Assembly (NCBI RefSeq): GCF_949987515.2 | Contig: NC_082689.1 | Location: 106,120,957 to 106,184,956, forward strand | Length of the DNA: 64,000 nt | Direction of reading: 5' to 3' | Origin: Delphinus delphis | Lineage: Eukaryota > Chordata > Mammalia > Artiodactyla > Delphinidae | Shown here: positions 23,923 through 36,159 of the stretch, piece after piece | Layout: every line of letters starts with the position of its first letter | How positions within the stretch are numbered: the stretch's first letter is position 1 | Translations under genes and position numbers: made by a program | Notes under the pieces: model-generated | The model's database searches: none | Seen by the model: only the letters and a program-made list of their open reading frames with translations | Told to the model about the DNA's origin: nothing

Positions 23923-24329
23923 ATATATTCATTTAGCCATTAGTTCCCTGACAGTGACAAGTTAGGTGTTCTCAAAGAGAGACCCTAAATACTACCCAAT
24001 GGATCATTATCACTGAAACCTGTGTTTCTTATGTTTAAGAAAAGTGTTTATATACACATATGTGTATATATATATATAAATGTTTCTTTTTGATTTTTTT
24101 TTTCAAAAACTGGCGTACCCTCCCATAGTGCCATAGCCTTCAGGCACTATATATTTCAATTTCCTTAAACTGACACAAACAGCACCCCCCACACTTGACC
24201 TAGCTCCTCTTTGTGCCTCCATCCTCATCTTTGACCATTTTCTCATAGTTTGTTCACTTCCGCCATACTCTACATTTCTGTTGTCTAAGCCACCCAGTCA
24301 ATAGTATCTTGTGATGGCAGCCCCACCTG

Positions 24330-25160
24330 ACTAAGGCAAGAGCTGCATGTACCAAGCTTGCTCATGCTTCATTTCCTTTGCATATGCTATTTCCTCTTCA
24401 TGGGATGCCCTTCTCTTTTTTAAAATGTCATATTTCATTTAGCCCAATATAACCTTCAACATAGAATCAATAGACAAAAAAATAATGAGATATTTTACAT
24501 CGGCTTTTTCAAACTAAGTTTTCAAAATTCGATCTATATTTTACACTTACAGAACATTTTAACTCAATTAAAAATTTAGTTTCTCAGTCGTATCAGCCAC
24601 ATTTCAAGGGTGCAGTAGCCATATGTAGGCAGAGGCTACCATATTGGCCACCACAGCTTTAGAGAATCCTGGACAGATTCACCTGTTCATGGCCAACATT
24701 TAACTAAAGATGACAGCATCACCATAAAGAAATTGGCAATATTGGTTTCAGTGTCAGAAGAATGACTTTACCCAATTTTTAAGCATTCATAGGGCACCTC
24801 CATAGACTAAGATCCCCCCAAACACATACACCTGATGCAATAGGTTTTTCCTTCTTAAATTCTTTACTTTTATATCTGGCTCTTTTCCGTGAATGTTTCC
24901 GCTTAGCTCCCACCCTGCTCTTTCGGGTAAAGCAGAAAGCAGTCCCTGATACCACCATCTGCTCTAGAGCCCACACTGTGGTAGGTTATCATTGGATGCA
25001 GTGGCCCTGTTCTCCAATTGCCTTGCTTGTTTGGTCTTTCCCACTCGAGGTTGGGCTCCTTGAGACAAAGACTAGACTTTTCTTCTCTGTATCCCCCCTG
25101 CCATGGTCATCCCTGGCATAGAGTAGTACCAATTACTGTTTGTTGAATGGATGGAATATC
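24330..25160 (+). mobile_element. L2 LINE 3' region, interrupted
   Basis: The L2 pieces are 24,340-24,415 (tacCaagcttgctcatgct, ctttgcatatgctatttcc) and 25,030-25,160 (gttgggctccttgagacaaa, tactgtttgttgaatggatg), the latter the typical L2 3' end. The middle part is not recognisable as L2 and includes a possible hAT fragment. Confidence 0.6.
24565..24665. mobile_element. possible hAT-type MER fragment
   Basis: gcagtagccatatgtaggca and ggctaccatattggccacca resemble a common mammalian MER phrase. Family uncertain. Confidence 0.35.
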
Positions 25161-25654
25161 TTTTAACAGAGTCTAAGTTAGCTGCCAGTCACTAAAAAGT
25201 ATCCAACTGAATGTGATTTAAGTTCACATCACTGGGGCAAAAATACGTCTGTCTTGCCCCCCCACCGAAACTCTGTCTTACTCCATCTATCATATTGATT
25301 GAGAGTACACTTTTGAGACTTTATTTTATAATATTGATACATCTTTGAGGCATTTTTGCCACACTCCATTCAAATGCCAGCCTCTTTAGGATGGAAGGCC
25401 TTTTAAGACATTATTAGATTTTGCCATATGTGCTTGTCAACAGTGACATCCAGCTGAAGGTAAGATCCTTTGGGAGCAGAACAACATGGTGGGGGAAGGC
25501 AAGGGACTATCTTGGAGAGAAGAGGAAGTGCAAAAGACAGGCAGAAGTAAGAGAGTAGTAAAAACAAGTATCCCTAACATCACTGCTCTTCCCGTCAATA
25601 GATCTACCTCCTGCTCAAAGACCTAAAATGGATATTTTGTTAAACTTGACTCAC
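25161..25654. other. intergenic, no feature seen
   Basis: Unique sequence. Nothing recognised. Confidence 0.5.
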
Positions 25655-25860
25655 TTAGATCTCAACTCAAATTCCACTTCTTTCATGTTTCAACTCTGTG
25701 ACTGAAGGAAAGCTGTTTATAGTCTCTGAGTTTCATCTTTTATAACAGAAAAAGGGGTGTGTGATGTATATCTTGTATGAGTGTTTAGGGGTATAATCCA
25801 GAAAGGTTGCATGTCTTACATGATGCTGCAGTCACAGCAGGAACTCAATAAATGGCACAA
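25655..25860 (+). mobile_element. MIR SINE remnant
   Basis: caactctgtgactgaagg, agtctctgagtttcatctt and caggaactcaataaatggc sit in MIR order. Diverged. Confidence 0.5.
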
Positions 25861-27865
25861 TGTAAATCCCTTCTGCTCGGTGCTCAAGGACGCTCATGAT
25901 ATGTCAGCGATCTATCCAGTATTTTGCCCAAATTCTTGCCAATAACAGATACCAACATTCATTCCCTGTGTGTGCTTCATATATTTGACTACCGTAACTT
26001 TCCACATGCCATTTTTATGTCAAAAGTGTTAGGCAGATCACTCCCCAGCTTCCCAAGAAACACAGAATCACGGGTAGGTTTTAGAGAAAGGATGTGGATT
26101 TGGGAAAGAAACAGGAATATTGTCTTATTATTTGGAATTTGGAAACCATTTATTTTGCCAAGTAAAATGTTTGCCTAAATATATGTACAGGAGATTTAGT
26201 ATGTTTCACACATATTGGGTATCTTTTGTGTGCAAGGTTCAGAGAGGCTTTGTCTATCATCTCTGTCACTACAATAGTACAAAATTGTACTATTTTTCTA
26301 TAATACCTTTCAATCTGACCTGATTTAAGCTCTGAATGTACTTAAACAGTATGTGCGGCCTCAGCACAGGGATATTTCTATTGCCCAAAAGAGGAAGACT
26401 ACATTCCCAGAAACTCCAACATCAACTTGCAGGACCATGACTCAAAGGTTGAATGACAGCTGCCGGCTGTAAGGCTGACACGCAGAGATACTGCAGGGCC
26501 TTGCTTTTTTATTAAGAAATCTGCTGATGATGCTCAGTTTGGCCTGAGCTTGAGCTTAGAGCTCATAATATCCTATTCTACCTCAAAATCAAATATAAGT
26601 CAATCAAAAATTATTTTAGGCCTGCACTATGGGCAGTTGCTAGAAATGAGTGATGGGGATGGAGTTAAATCTAATAATGAGTCTGTCAAGCTGCATCCAT
26701 TCCCATAACACAACCAAAAGAGTCAGCTCCAGGCATAACATCTGTGTAACCCCATTTGGGGTCTACATCTCCTCAGGGTTGACTACTACAACCATTATTC
26801 TCAGAGGATAGTCATGGGGTAGTGCAGACATGTTCTTTGTCATCATCAGTTATATTAATTAAATCAATAGTCTGCTAGCAAACATGTTTCCTAGCTTCTA
26901 TAGGATTTGGCTATCACTGCCATTGGAAATTACTGAAAGAATTTTTCAGAATTACTGAAAAAATCGTCCACCTTCTGAGTCAATCTTTGGATGGGCTTAA
27001 GAACACATTACAAATAGACAAGACACCCAAAGAAATCAGCTGGAGCTCCATAATCTCTCTCTCTCCCAGAATTTACTGAGTTCACATGAAAATATAAAGA
27101 AATCTATTCCCCAAATTCCAATACATAAGACATGCACGCGCACACACACACACACGCACGCACGCACACACTCCCACATTCACATAGACACGTGTTTGAA
27201 AATCCTACCTGTGGGGGACTATGGCAATATTGGATTACTCTCTAGAAATCATACCGGGTCCCCCAGGTGGGCTAAGTGTTTCTATTCGAGTGCTTCCCTA
27301 GGATTCTATGCCGTCTACTATGAAAACAAGACATTGTATCTAAATTATTACTATTTTTATTTTAGTGTAAGTATGCATGGATTCTTACTTTTTGAAAAGA
27401 TGGGTGCATTTTATTCATCTGAAGTTCCACTTATTAATCACACAGGATTTGGCATATAGATTGTATTCAAGACATGCAAGTAAATACATAAGTAAAAACT
27501 ATACTCAAGGTTGGATAAATGTGAGAGACATTAACTGCTCATGAAATTTTGAGGACAAAATAATCAGCATGAGATGATGTTAGGAAAGTTCCATGATGGA
27601 GGTGAAACTAGGTTGGGTATTAAGGATTTATGAGGAAATTATATTTATCCATTTTAAGTGGCATTTTGAGTCCCGTTTTTAATTCTTGGTGCATCCCTTC
27701 ACTCAAACATATATTAACTTTCTTCTTTGTACCACATTTCATGGTGAACCCTGGGGTTGCAGAAATAAACAGGGAGGCTCTTGAAGGCAGGTGTAGGAGT
27801 TCAAGGAACATACAATCTAACGATTGTATCCACCAGACAATGATATTTTAATTTAAATGAGTTTG
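25861..27865. other. intergenic unique sequence
   Basis: Two kilobases with no recognised gene. A CA/CG microsatellite (cacacacgcacgcacgcac) occupies about 27,134-27,172. Open frames at 25,924-26,323 and 27,196-27,459 look random. Confidence 0.5.
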
Positions 27866-28086
27866 GGATTGACATGTACAAACTGCTCTATTTAAAACAG
27901 ATAACCAACAAGGACTATATAGCACAGGGAACTCTGCTCAATATAATGTAACAACCTAAACGGCAAAAGAATTCAAAAAAGAATAGATACATGTATACAT
28001 AAAACTGAATCACTTTGCTGTGCACCTGAAACTAGCACAACATTGTTAATCAACTATGCTCCAACATAAAATAAAAACTAAAAAAA
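27866..28086 (+). mobile_element. 5'-truncated L1 3' end, sense
   Basis: The sense version of the tails seen elsewhere: cagataaccaacaaggac, tatagcacagggaactctg, tgaatcactttgctgtgc, caacattgttaatcaac, then an A-rich end. Confidence 0.88.
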
Positions 28087-29204
28087 TAAGTCAAAAGAAT
28101 AAGGTTCAGTGGACCAAAATAAATAAGTCCTATTAAAAAGGAAGAAGAGAAAATATTATCTTCAATTGATGGTGAGAACTCTAAGGCTCAGATAGCTTAA
28201 GTAATCAATCATGTATCTAAAAGGGGTCCATCTGGTTCAAGAGTGTACCCCTGAAGTGATTTATTTGTTCTACTGCACCATATAGTTCTCAGTAAACAGG
28301 GAGTTGCAACTGTAGGATGCTGAGAAATTTGCCCTTTCTATGATAAGGTGCATCCTAGCCAGCACGATCTGGTTTCAGGTGTGATCCATTAGGGATCCAC
28401 TTATTGACCACTCTGAGCAGTTCCCCCTCTGAGCAGCCACTTTAGGCGCCAAGGCAGTTAAAAATAGGTTTTCTAGACATTTTCCTTTGCTCTAGCTCCA
28501 GGATCTGACCACATCACCTTGCCTCACCCACAATTAGTTCTCAATACAAAAGCACTTAGGCCACCAGCCATTTCTAGAATGAGGAATGCAGACTTCAGAC
28601 CCAGCTGGAGCATAATTCCAAAAACCATGCCATAATGGGGATGATGTAGACTGGAGCACCTGAGCCGAATGGAGAGAGGTTACCTGACAGTATCATCTAT
28701 GGTTCGTTTGCCATTAATAACAAGGCAGCCTGCCTGCCTGGGTATGCTCCAGCCTGCTAATAGGCACTCTCTGGGGATGGTCTCATGCACTCTCCTGCTG
28801 AGCTGAGACAACTATGGACGTGAACTATTGTTTCTAACATAGGACCCTACAGACTCCTAACCTCTGGACAATGCCTCCATTCAGATGGAAGAATTCTGGC
28901 TTCCTGGCCCTTCTTATCTTCTGAGTCCCTCATAAATGAGGGCATTTAATATGTTGTCTTAGTTCTGTTCTGTTTTCCATTTAAACACTCCCTTCATTAG
29001 AGGCATAAGTAACTGATTTAATTAAAAAGGTTAATATCAGAGCAATCTAATCTTTACTCCCCACCCTTCTCATCTGATTTATCTGGGGTTGGAGGTTACA
29101 TTAGAAATCACAGAGAAGGAGAGAGAGAAAAAGCATCAGGCCAGTTTTGTTATGAGATAAAGGGCAGCTGAGGAGGACTGTAAATAAAACATTGCATTTG
29201 AATT
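28087..29204. other. intergenic, no feature seen
   Basis: Unique sequence of fairly even composition. No gene or repeat recognised. Confidence 0.5.
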
Positions 29205-29221
29205 AAGACTTTTAGATTTTT

Positions 29222-29506
29222 TTAAAATTTTATTGGAGTATAGAGTTGACTTATAATATTGTGTTAATTTCAGGTGAACATCAAAGTAAATCAGTTATAC
29301 ATATACATATATCCACTCATTTTTAGATTCTTTTCCCATATAGGGCATTACAGAGTATTGAGTAGAGTTCCCTGTGCTATACAGTAGGTCCTTAGTAGTC
29401 ATCTATTTTATATATAGTAAAGTGTATATGTCAACCCCAGTCTCTCAATTTATCCCTCCCCCACTTTACCCCAGTACCCATAAGTTTATTTTCTACATCT
29501 GTACAC
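29222..29506 (-). mobile_element. 5'-truncated L1 3' end, antisense, with TSD
   Basis: A short L1 tail (ttggagtatagagttgac, ctgtgctatacagtaggtcc). A perfect 17-bp duplication, aagacttttagattttt, is at 29,205-29,221 and 29,507-29,523. Confidence 0.92.
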
Positions 29507-29614
29507 AAGACTTTTAGATTTTTAACTCAGCAAGGCTCTCGTCACTAGGTTTTTTGGGGGCAAGTTCCTTCCTCTTTCTAGGGCTCAGTTTTATTATCTG
29601 TTAAATAACTGGGG

Positions 29615-29745
29615 TTTTCCAAACTTGCCTAATTATGAGATATTTGTCAAACCTACAGATTTCCAGGACCCATCTCAGATAAACAAAATCTGAATCTTCA
29701 AAGAGGAGGCGGTCACCCCAGGTGCTGCTTGTGGCCAGACAAGTT
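29615..29745. mobile_element. possible MER5A-like hAT fragment
   Basis: The pattern aaaatctgaatcttcaaag then ccccaggtgctgcttgtgg resembles the MER5A core. Weak. Confidence 0.35.
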
Positions 29746-30795
29746 CATGCTGGGCAGATGGGCACTGTGGTCTCACCCAGCTCTGACATCTTTCCTACCT
29801 CTGATGATGATTCTAAGACACAATTACCTTTGGGTTATAGATAGAAACAAAATCAAGGGTTCAGGATTTTCCCAAAACTCCTCTGAAGGTACTAAAATAA
29901 AACAGAGGGCTTACCCAGGCCATGGTCAGCCCTAGAAAAATTCAGAAGCAAAACAATCTTACTGTCTATCTTGCCCAAACTCCCCTTTATATGTCCCTGC
30001 TTTGTCTCTGTTGCTGTCCTCCGTTCTCAAGATATGATCTGGCCCAATGCTGGTCTCTGCCGTATGTAGAATGCCCACAAAGTCTACTCAAATCCCAGTA
30101 ACCCATTCTCCCATCTGTCTCTCCTTTTCTGTCCCCTATAAAACTATTCTCAACTCTGTCTGCCTAGAAAGTATCTGAGGACCAATTAATGTGTTAATAA
30201 TTAGTTTGGGCATAAATGTATTTCCTCAGGCTGAGCATTGTCATCTTAACTAAAGGTATCACCTACACTTGAAAAAATGATTCCCTATTAACATTTTGAA
30301 CAATATGTGCCATCTAGTGTGGAGATATATGGAACCAATGGGTTGCTTCTGACACTCTAAATCACATCATACCATCATGGAAGAAAGTGTATTAATGGGG
30401 CTTTATTTTTTAACATTTTGACATGTATAAAAGATTTACCTACTAGGCTGAAAATCTCTCTCTGCCTCATCCACATGAAAAGGAATTTTGAAAATTTAAT
30501 CAAAAATCCATTCAGCCCTTTCTGATGTTACCAACCAAATTATAATTTTCTCCCAGTTAGGAGTGTTCCTACACCTTAACTTTTACTGACTATGAAGCCT
30601 GATTTCCCCCAGTGCAAACCTAAGAATAAATTAAAACCTTAGGAAATATGTGCACCTTTGACAGGTTTAGAAAGGAAATATGACTGTAAGTGTCAAAACC
30701 ACAGGTAACTGCATTTGAAAATAATGCAGTACGCTTTCTTTCATATAACGCTGAATGGACACACTTGATTTTTTAAATAATGTTTGCAAAATTAA
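29746..30795. other. intergenic, no feature seen
   Basis: Unique sequence. Nothing recognised. Confidence 0.5.
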
Positions 30796-30808
30796 AACCA
30801 AATGGCTG

Positions 30809-31087
30809 GACTTCCCTTGTGCTGCAGTGGTTAAAAATCTGCCTGTCAATGCAGGGGACATGGGTTCGAGCCCTGGTCCGGGAAAATCCCACATGCCATG
30901 GAGCAACTAAGCCTGTGCACCACAACTACTGAAGCCCATGCACCTAGAGCTCATGCTCTTCAACAAGAGAAGCCACCGCAATGAGAAGCCTGTGCACTGC
31001 AACAAAGAGTAGCACCTGCTTGCCACAACTAGAGAAAGCCCACGTGCAGCAACAAAGACCCAACACAGCCAAAAATAAATAAATAAC
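30809..31087 (+). mobile_element. CHR-1-like SINE directly joined to an L1
   Basis: The longer CHR form: gacttcccttgtgctgcagt, the gggttcgagccctgg B-box-like segment, then caacacagccaaaaataaat as the A-rich 3' end. L1 sequence follows at once. A 13-bp repeat matching at 11 positions (aaccaaatggctg at 30,796-30,808 and agccaaatgcctg at 33,843-33,855) brackets the SINE together with the L1, not the SINE alone. Confidence 0.9.
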
Positions 31088-33080
31088 ATAATGATCAAGT
31101 GGGGTTTATCTCAGGAATGCTAGGATTCTTCAATATACACAAATCAATCAATGTGATAAACCATATTAACAAATTGAAGGAGAAAAATCATATGATCATC
31201 TATAGATGCAGAAAAAGCTTTCGACAAAATTCAACACCCATTTATGATAAAAAACCCTCCAGAAAGTAGGCATAGAGGGAACTTACCTCAACACAATAGA
31301 GGCCATATATGACAAACCCACAGCCAACATCATTCTCAATGGTGAAAAACTGAAACCATTTCCTCTAAGATCAGGAACAAGTCAAGGTTGTCCACACTCA
31401 CCACTATAGTTTTAGCCACAGAAAGCAGAGAAGAAAAAGAAGTAAAATGAATCCAAATCAGAACAGAAGTAAAGCTGTCACTGTTTGCAGATGACATGAT
31501 ACTATACATAGAGAATCCTAAAGATGCTACCAGAAAATGACTAGAGCTAATCAATGAATCTGCTAAAGTAGTAGGATACAAAATTAATGCACAGAAATCT
31601 CTTGCATTCCTATACACTAATGATGAAAAATTTGAAAGAGGAATTAAGGAAACACTCCCATTTACCACTGCAACAAAAAGAATAAAATACCTAGGAATAA
31701 ACCTACCCAAGGAGACAAAACACCTGTATGCAGAAACTATAAAACACTGGTGACAGAAATTTAAAATGATACAAACAGATGGAGAGATATACCATATTCT
31801 TGGACTGGAAGAATCAACATTGTGAAAATGACTATAATACCCAGAGCAATCTACAGATTCAATGCAATCCCTATCAAATGACCAATGGCATTTTTTTCAC
31901 AGAACTAGAACAAAAAATTTCACAGTTTGTATGGAAAAACAAAATAACCTGAGTAGCCAAAGCAATCTTGAGAAAGAAAAACAGAGCTGGAGGAATCAGA
32001 GTCACTTCAGACTATACAGACTATACTGCAAAGCTACAGTAATCAAGACAGTATGGTACTGGCACAAAAACAGAAATATAGATGAATGGTTCAGGATAGA
32101 ATGCCCAGAGATAAACCCACTCACATATGGTCACCTTATCTTTGATAAAGGAGTCAAGAATATACAATGGAGAGAAGACAATCTCTTCAATAAGTGGTGC
32201 TGGGAAAACTGGACACCTACACGTAAAAGTATGAAATTAGAAAACTCCTTAACACCATACACAAAAATAAACTCAAAATGGATTAAAGACCTAAATGTAA
32301 GGCCAGACACAATCAAATAGGCAGAATACTCTATGACATAAATCACAGAAAGATCCTTTTTGACCCACCTCCTAGAAAAATGGAAATAAAACCAAATATA
32401 AACAAATGTGACCTAATGAAACTTAAAAGCTTTTGCACACCAAAGGAAACATTAAAGAAGATGAAAAGACAACCCTCAGAATGGGAGAAAATATTTGCAA
32501 ACAAAGCAAGTGACAAAGGATTAATCTCCAAAATTTACAAGCAGCTCATGCAACTCAGTATCAAAAAAACAAACAACCCAATCTAAAAATGGGCAGAAGA
32601 CCTAAATAGACATTTCTCCAAAGAAGATATACAGATTGCCAACAAACACATGAAAGAATTATGGACATCACTAATCATTAGAGAAATGCAAATCAAAACT
32701 ACAATAAGGTATCACCTTACACCGGTCACAGTGGCCATCATCAAAAAATCTACAAACAATAAATGCTGGAGAGGGTGTGGAGAAAAGGAAACCCTCTTGC
32801 ACTGTTGGTGGGAATGTAAATTGATACAGCCACTATGGAGAACAGTATGGAGGTTCCTTTAAAAGCTAAAAATAGCACTACCATATGACCCAGCAATCCC
32901 ACTGCTAGGCATATACCCTGAGAAAACCATAATTCGAAAAGAGTCATGTACCACAATATTCACTGCAGCTCTATTTACAATAGCCAGGACATGGAAGCAA
33001 CCTACGTGTCCATCATCAGATGAATGGATAAAGAAGATGTGGCACATATATACAGTGGAATATTACTCAGTCATAAAAAG
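31088..33080 (+). pseudogene. L1 ORF2 C-terminal part, broken
   Basis: Reverse transcriptase core and C-terminal region of ORF2p. The FADD active-site motif is intact at 31,484-31,495, unlike the copy at the window start, and the frames at 31,862-32,320, 32,380-32,586 and 32,650-32,862 carry the rest (for example [12 protein letters not shown] and [17 protein letters not shown], the cysteine-histidine region). The 5' truncation removes the endonuclease. Deletion near 31,410 and internal stops prevent translation. Confidence 0.88.
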
Positions 33081-33204
33081 AAACGAATTTGAGTTATTTG
33101 TAGTGAGGTAGATGGACTTAGAGCCTGTCATACAGAGTGAAGTAAATCAGAAAGAGAAAAATACCGTATGCTAACATATTTATGGAATCAAGAAATAAAT
33201 GGTT

Positions 33205-33416
33205 GGGCTTCCCTGGTGGCACAGTGATTGAGAGTCTGCCTGCCGATGCGGGGGACGCAGGCTCGTGCCCCGGCCTGGGAGGATCCCACATGCCACGGAG
33301 CAGCTAGGCTCGTGAGCCATGGCCGCTGAGCCTGCACGTCCGGAGCCTGTGGTTCGCAATGGGAGAGGCCGCAGCAGTGAGAGGCCCCAGCAGTGAAAGG
33401 CCCGTGTACCGCAAAA

Positions 33417-33455
<39 letters not shown>

Positions 33456-33458
33456 ATA
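33205..33458 (+). mobile_element. CHR-type SINE nested in the L1 3' end
   Basis: Short cetacean form. Near its 3' end the motif cagcagtgagaggcccc is partly repeated as agcagtgaaaggcccg, a small internal duplication. The tail is a run of about eleven AAAT-type units. Flanks aaataaatggttg and aaataaatagttg may be the target-site duplication. Confidence 0.93.
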
Positions 33459-33855
33459 GTTGTGAAGAACCTAGGGGCAGGATGCAGACATAGAGAATGG
33501 ACTTGAGGGCATGGGGAGGGATAATTGTAAGCTGGGACAAAGTGAGAGAGTGGCATGGACATATATACACTACCAAATGTAAAATAGATAGTTAGTGGGA
33601 AGCAGCCGCATAGCACAGGGAGATCAGATCAGTGTTGTGACCACCTAGAGGGGTGGGATAGGGAGCGTGGGAGGGAGACGCAAAAGGGACGAGGTATGGG
33701 GATATATGTATACGTATAACTGATTCACTTTTTTATAAAGCAGAAACTAACACACCACTGTAAATCAATTATACTCCAATAAAGATGTTAAATAAATAAA
33801 TAATAAGTAAATGAAATAAATATATTTATTAAGAAAATAATAAGCCAAATGCCTG

Positions 33856-34009
33856 AGGATTTTTCTGTGTGCAGATTAGAAAAGAATTGGAGGATAGTGT
33901 TGCTAGAAGAGACAAAATTTAAAAGAAAATATTTCCAGCAGTGTTCACCTTATTAAGTTCACCTAAAACCTGGGTAGGAAGCAAACACCATTTTTTTGTT
34001 GTTGTTGTA
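33856..34009. other. intergenic, no feature seen
   Basis: Short unique stretch. Confidence 0.4.
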
Positions 34010-34150
34010 TAAGGAAATGCACAATGCCTCAGTACTAAGGTTCTGCATGCAGGCTTCCTGGACTGGAACCATGGCCCTACCACCTTTAAAATCTGAGTTC
34101 GTAGGCCAGTAGATTAATTTTAGTTGCCTCATTTGTAAAGTATTAAAAAT
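34010..34150 (+). mobile_element. possible MIR remnant
   Basis: aatgcctcagtactaaggtt, cctaccacctttaaaatctg and ttgcctcatttgtaaagta suggest a decayed MIR. Confidence 0.4.
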
Positions 34151-34263
34151 ATTAGTTACTCAATAGGATTTCTGTGTTGAAGAAGTGAGACCACACATAA
34201 GAAAAGCTTGGAAAATTTTCCTGGCATCCAGTTATCATGTAGCGTTAGTGATGTGTTATTTTT

Positions 34264-34349
34264 TAAAATTGTTATTGAAATATGGTTGATATAAAATGTT
34301 GTGTTAGTTTCAGGTGTAAAGCAAAGTGATATACAGACACACACACAAA

Positions 34350-34396
<47 letters not shown>

Positions 34397-35082
34397 TCTT
34401 TTTTAGATTCTTTTCCATTATAGGTTATTACAAGGTATTGAACATAGCTCTCCCTATGCTATACAGTAGGTCCTTGTTGGTTATCTATTTTATATATAGT
34501 AATGTGTATATGTTACTCCCAAACTCCTAATTTATGCCTCCCCACTTTCCCCTTTGGTAACCATAAGTTTGTTTTCTACATCTGTGAGTCTATTTCTGTT
34601 TTGTAAATAAGTTCATTTGTATCATTTTTTTTGATTTCACATATAAGTGATATAATATGATATTTATCTTTCTCTGTCTGACTGACTTCACTTAATATGA
34701 TAATCTATAGGTCCATCCATGTTGCAGCAAATGGCATTATTTCATTCTTTTTTATGGCTGAGTAATATTCCATTGTGTATATATACCACAAAAAAGGAAT
34801 CCAAACATAACAATTAAAATAGTCATCAAATCACAAGGGAAGAAAACAAAAGAAAAAAGGGGAAAAAAACATACAAAAACAAATCCAAAGCAATTAACAA
34901 AATGGTGATGAGTATACATATCAATAATTACCTTAAATGTAAATGGATTAAATGCTCCAACCAAAAGACAAACTGGCTGAATGGATATACAAACAACACT
35001 GGTATATGTGCTGTCTACAAGAGACCCACTTCAGATCTCGAGACACATACAGACTGAAAGTGGGGGGATGGAAAAAGATAAT
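34264..35082 (-). mobile_element. L1 with 5' inversion (twin-primed), with TSD
   Basis: From 34,264 to about 34,790 lies the reverse complement of an L1 ORF2 end and 3' UTR. From about 34,791 to 35,082 an ORF2 start and endonuclease segment of L1 runs in the opposite (+) sense (aaatgtaaatggattaaatg, CCLQETHFRSRDTY). The 10-bp repeat tgttattttt at 34,254-34,263 and 35,083-35,092 flanks the whole structure, showing that the two opposed parts came from one insertion. Confidence 0.88.
34334..34388 (+). repeat. (AC)n microsatellite inside the L1 tail
   Basis: CA dinucleotides with a few AAAC interruptions, expanded within L1 3' sequence. Confidence 0.9.
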
Positions 35083-35092
35083 TGTTATTTTT

Positions 35093-35539
35093 GTTACCCA
35101 ATGGGCTTCTTACTTATTAACTGGGGACAATCTTTACAAATCCATGCTTAATTCCTGTCTATCACTTTGGTCCAAATCATGACCAACTTTCTTACAACAT
35201 GCTGAATAATGAAGGAAGCTTTGGTTTTTTCACCCCTGAGAGTTAGATCTGGCTGAGTCTTGTCCTGAGCCACCTGCTTCAGGCTTGCTCTTCCCTCAGC
35301 ATCCATCTAGTCTGGTAGGGTCTTTCCTGATCTTCCCTCACCAGCCCCCTTCAAGGATAGAGGAGTAGCCCCAGGAGAAAAGCAAGACAACTTTTTCTCC
35401 TTGTCCACCCCAGATTCCACCAAAATAAAAGGATTGACAGACATAGTCACTAGTGGCACAACTGTGAATTTTGTTCTCCTTGCGTCCATTTAAATATATT
35501 CCCTATTGATTTTGATGTGAGTGACCCAGTTTCTCCCTC
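35093..35539. other. intergenic, no feature seen
   Basis: Unique sequence. Nothing recognised. Confidence 0.5.
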
Positions 35540-35607
35540 AATAAATCAATAACTATATATTGAGAGCTAACTTTGTGGCAAACGTCATCCAAGGGACCAA
35601 AAATATA

Positions 35608-35748
35608 TTGATGAAATAAACAAGTTGAGTTCTTACTTACATGGCCCTTATAGTCAAGAGTTAAAATGCATACTTTTCAAAAAAAATACTAATTATCAAA
35701 CAATTACAAGTATGACAAGTGCCACGAAATAAAATTAGAGGTAGTCTA
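35608..35748 (+). repeat. local duplication, copy 1 (141 bp)
   Basis: Pairs with 38,489-38,626. Counted by eye the two copies differ at about eight bases and one 3-base gap (about 94% identity). This copy is embedded in continuous L2 sequence and is probably the source. Confidence 0.93.
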
Positions 35749-35947
35749 ATGTAGGCAAGGACATTGGTAAAAGGATATATAAATTGGACTTGTGAGAGAT
35801 AAGTTGCAGTAAAACATTACAGCAAGTAGAAAAGGCATTCTATTCAAAACACAAGAATATATAAGAAGACCATATGAGGGTAGACAGCAAGCAAAAGCAT
35901 GGTGCGTAAAAGGAATTGAGGATAGAGCAAAAAATTAACAGAGAGAG

Positions 35948-36159
35948 GGCTTCCCTGGTGGCGCAGTGATTGGAGTCCGCCTGCTGATGCAGGGGACGCA
36001 GGTTCGTGCCCTGGTCCGGGAAGATTCCACATGCCGCAGAGCGGCTGGGCCCGTGAACCATGGCCGCTGAGCCTGCGTGTCCGGAGACTATGCTCCGCAA
36101 TGGGAGAGGCCACAACAGTGAGAGGCCCGCGTACCGCAAAAACAAAGAAACAAACAAAC
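35948..36159 (+). mobile_element. CHR-type SINE nested in L2
   Basis: Short cetacean form with an AAAC-type tail. A 17-bp duplication, aaaattaacagagagag, is at 35,931-35,947 and 36,160-36,176. Confidence 0.95.

Larger units (their letters stand above)
31088..33842 (+). mobile_element. L1, 5'-truncated, ORF2 RT to 3' tail
   Basis: Sense L1 beginning inside the reverse transcriptase. It runs through ORF2's C terminus (to about 33,080) and the 3' UTR (ctgattcacttttttataaa, ttatactccaataaagatg) into an A-rich tail. A CHR SINE is inserted at 33,205. A small deletion near 31,410 and several stops break the frame. Confidence 0.92.

Noticed and set aside
33411..33458. CRISPR-like or satellite array
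   Set aside because: It is the AAAT tail of a SINE. No spacer-repeat structure exists anywhere in the window.
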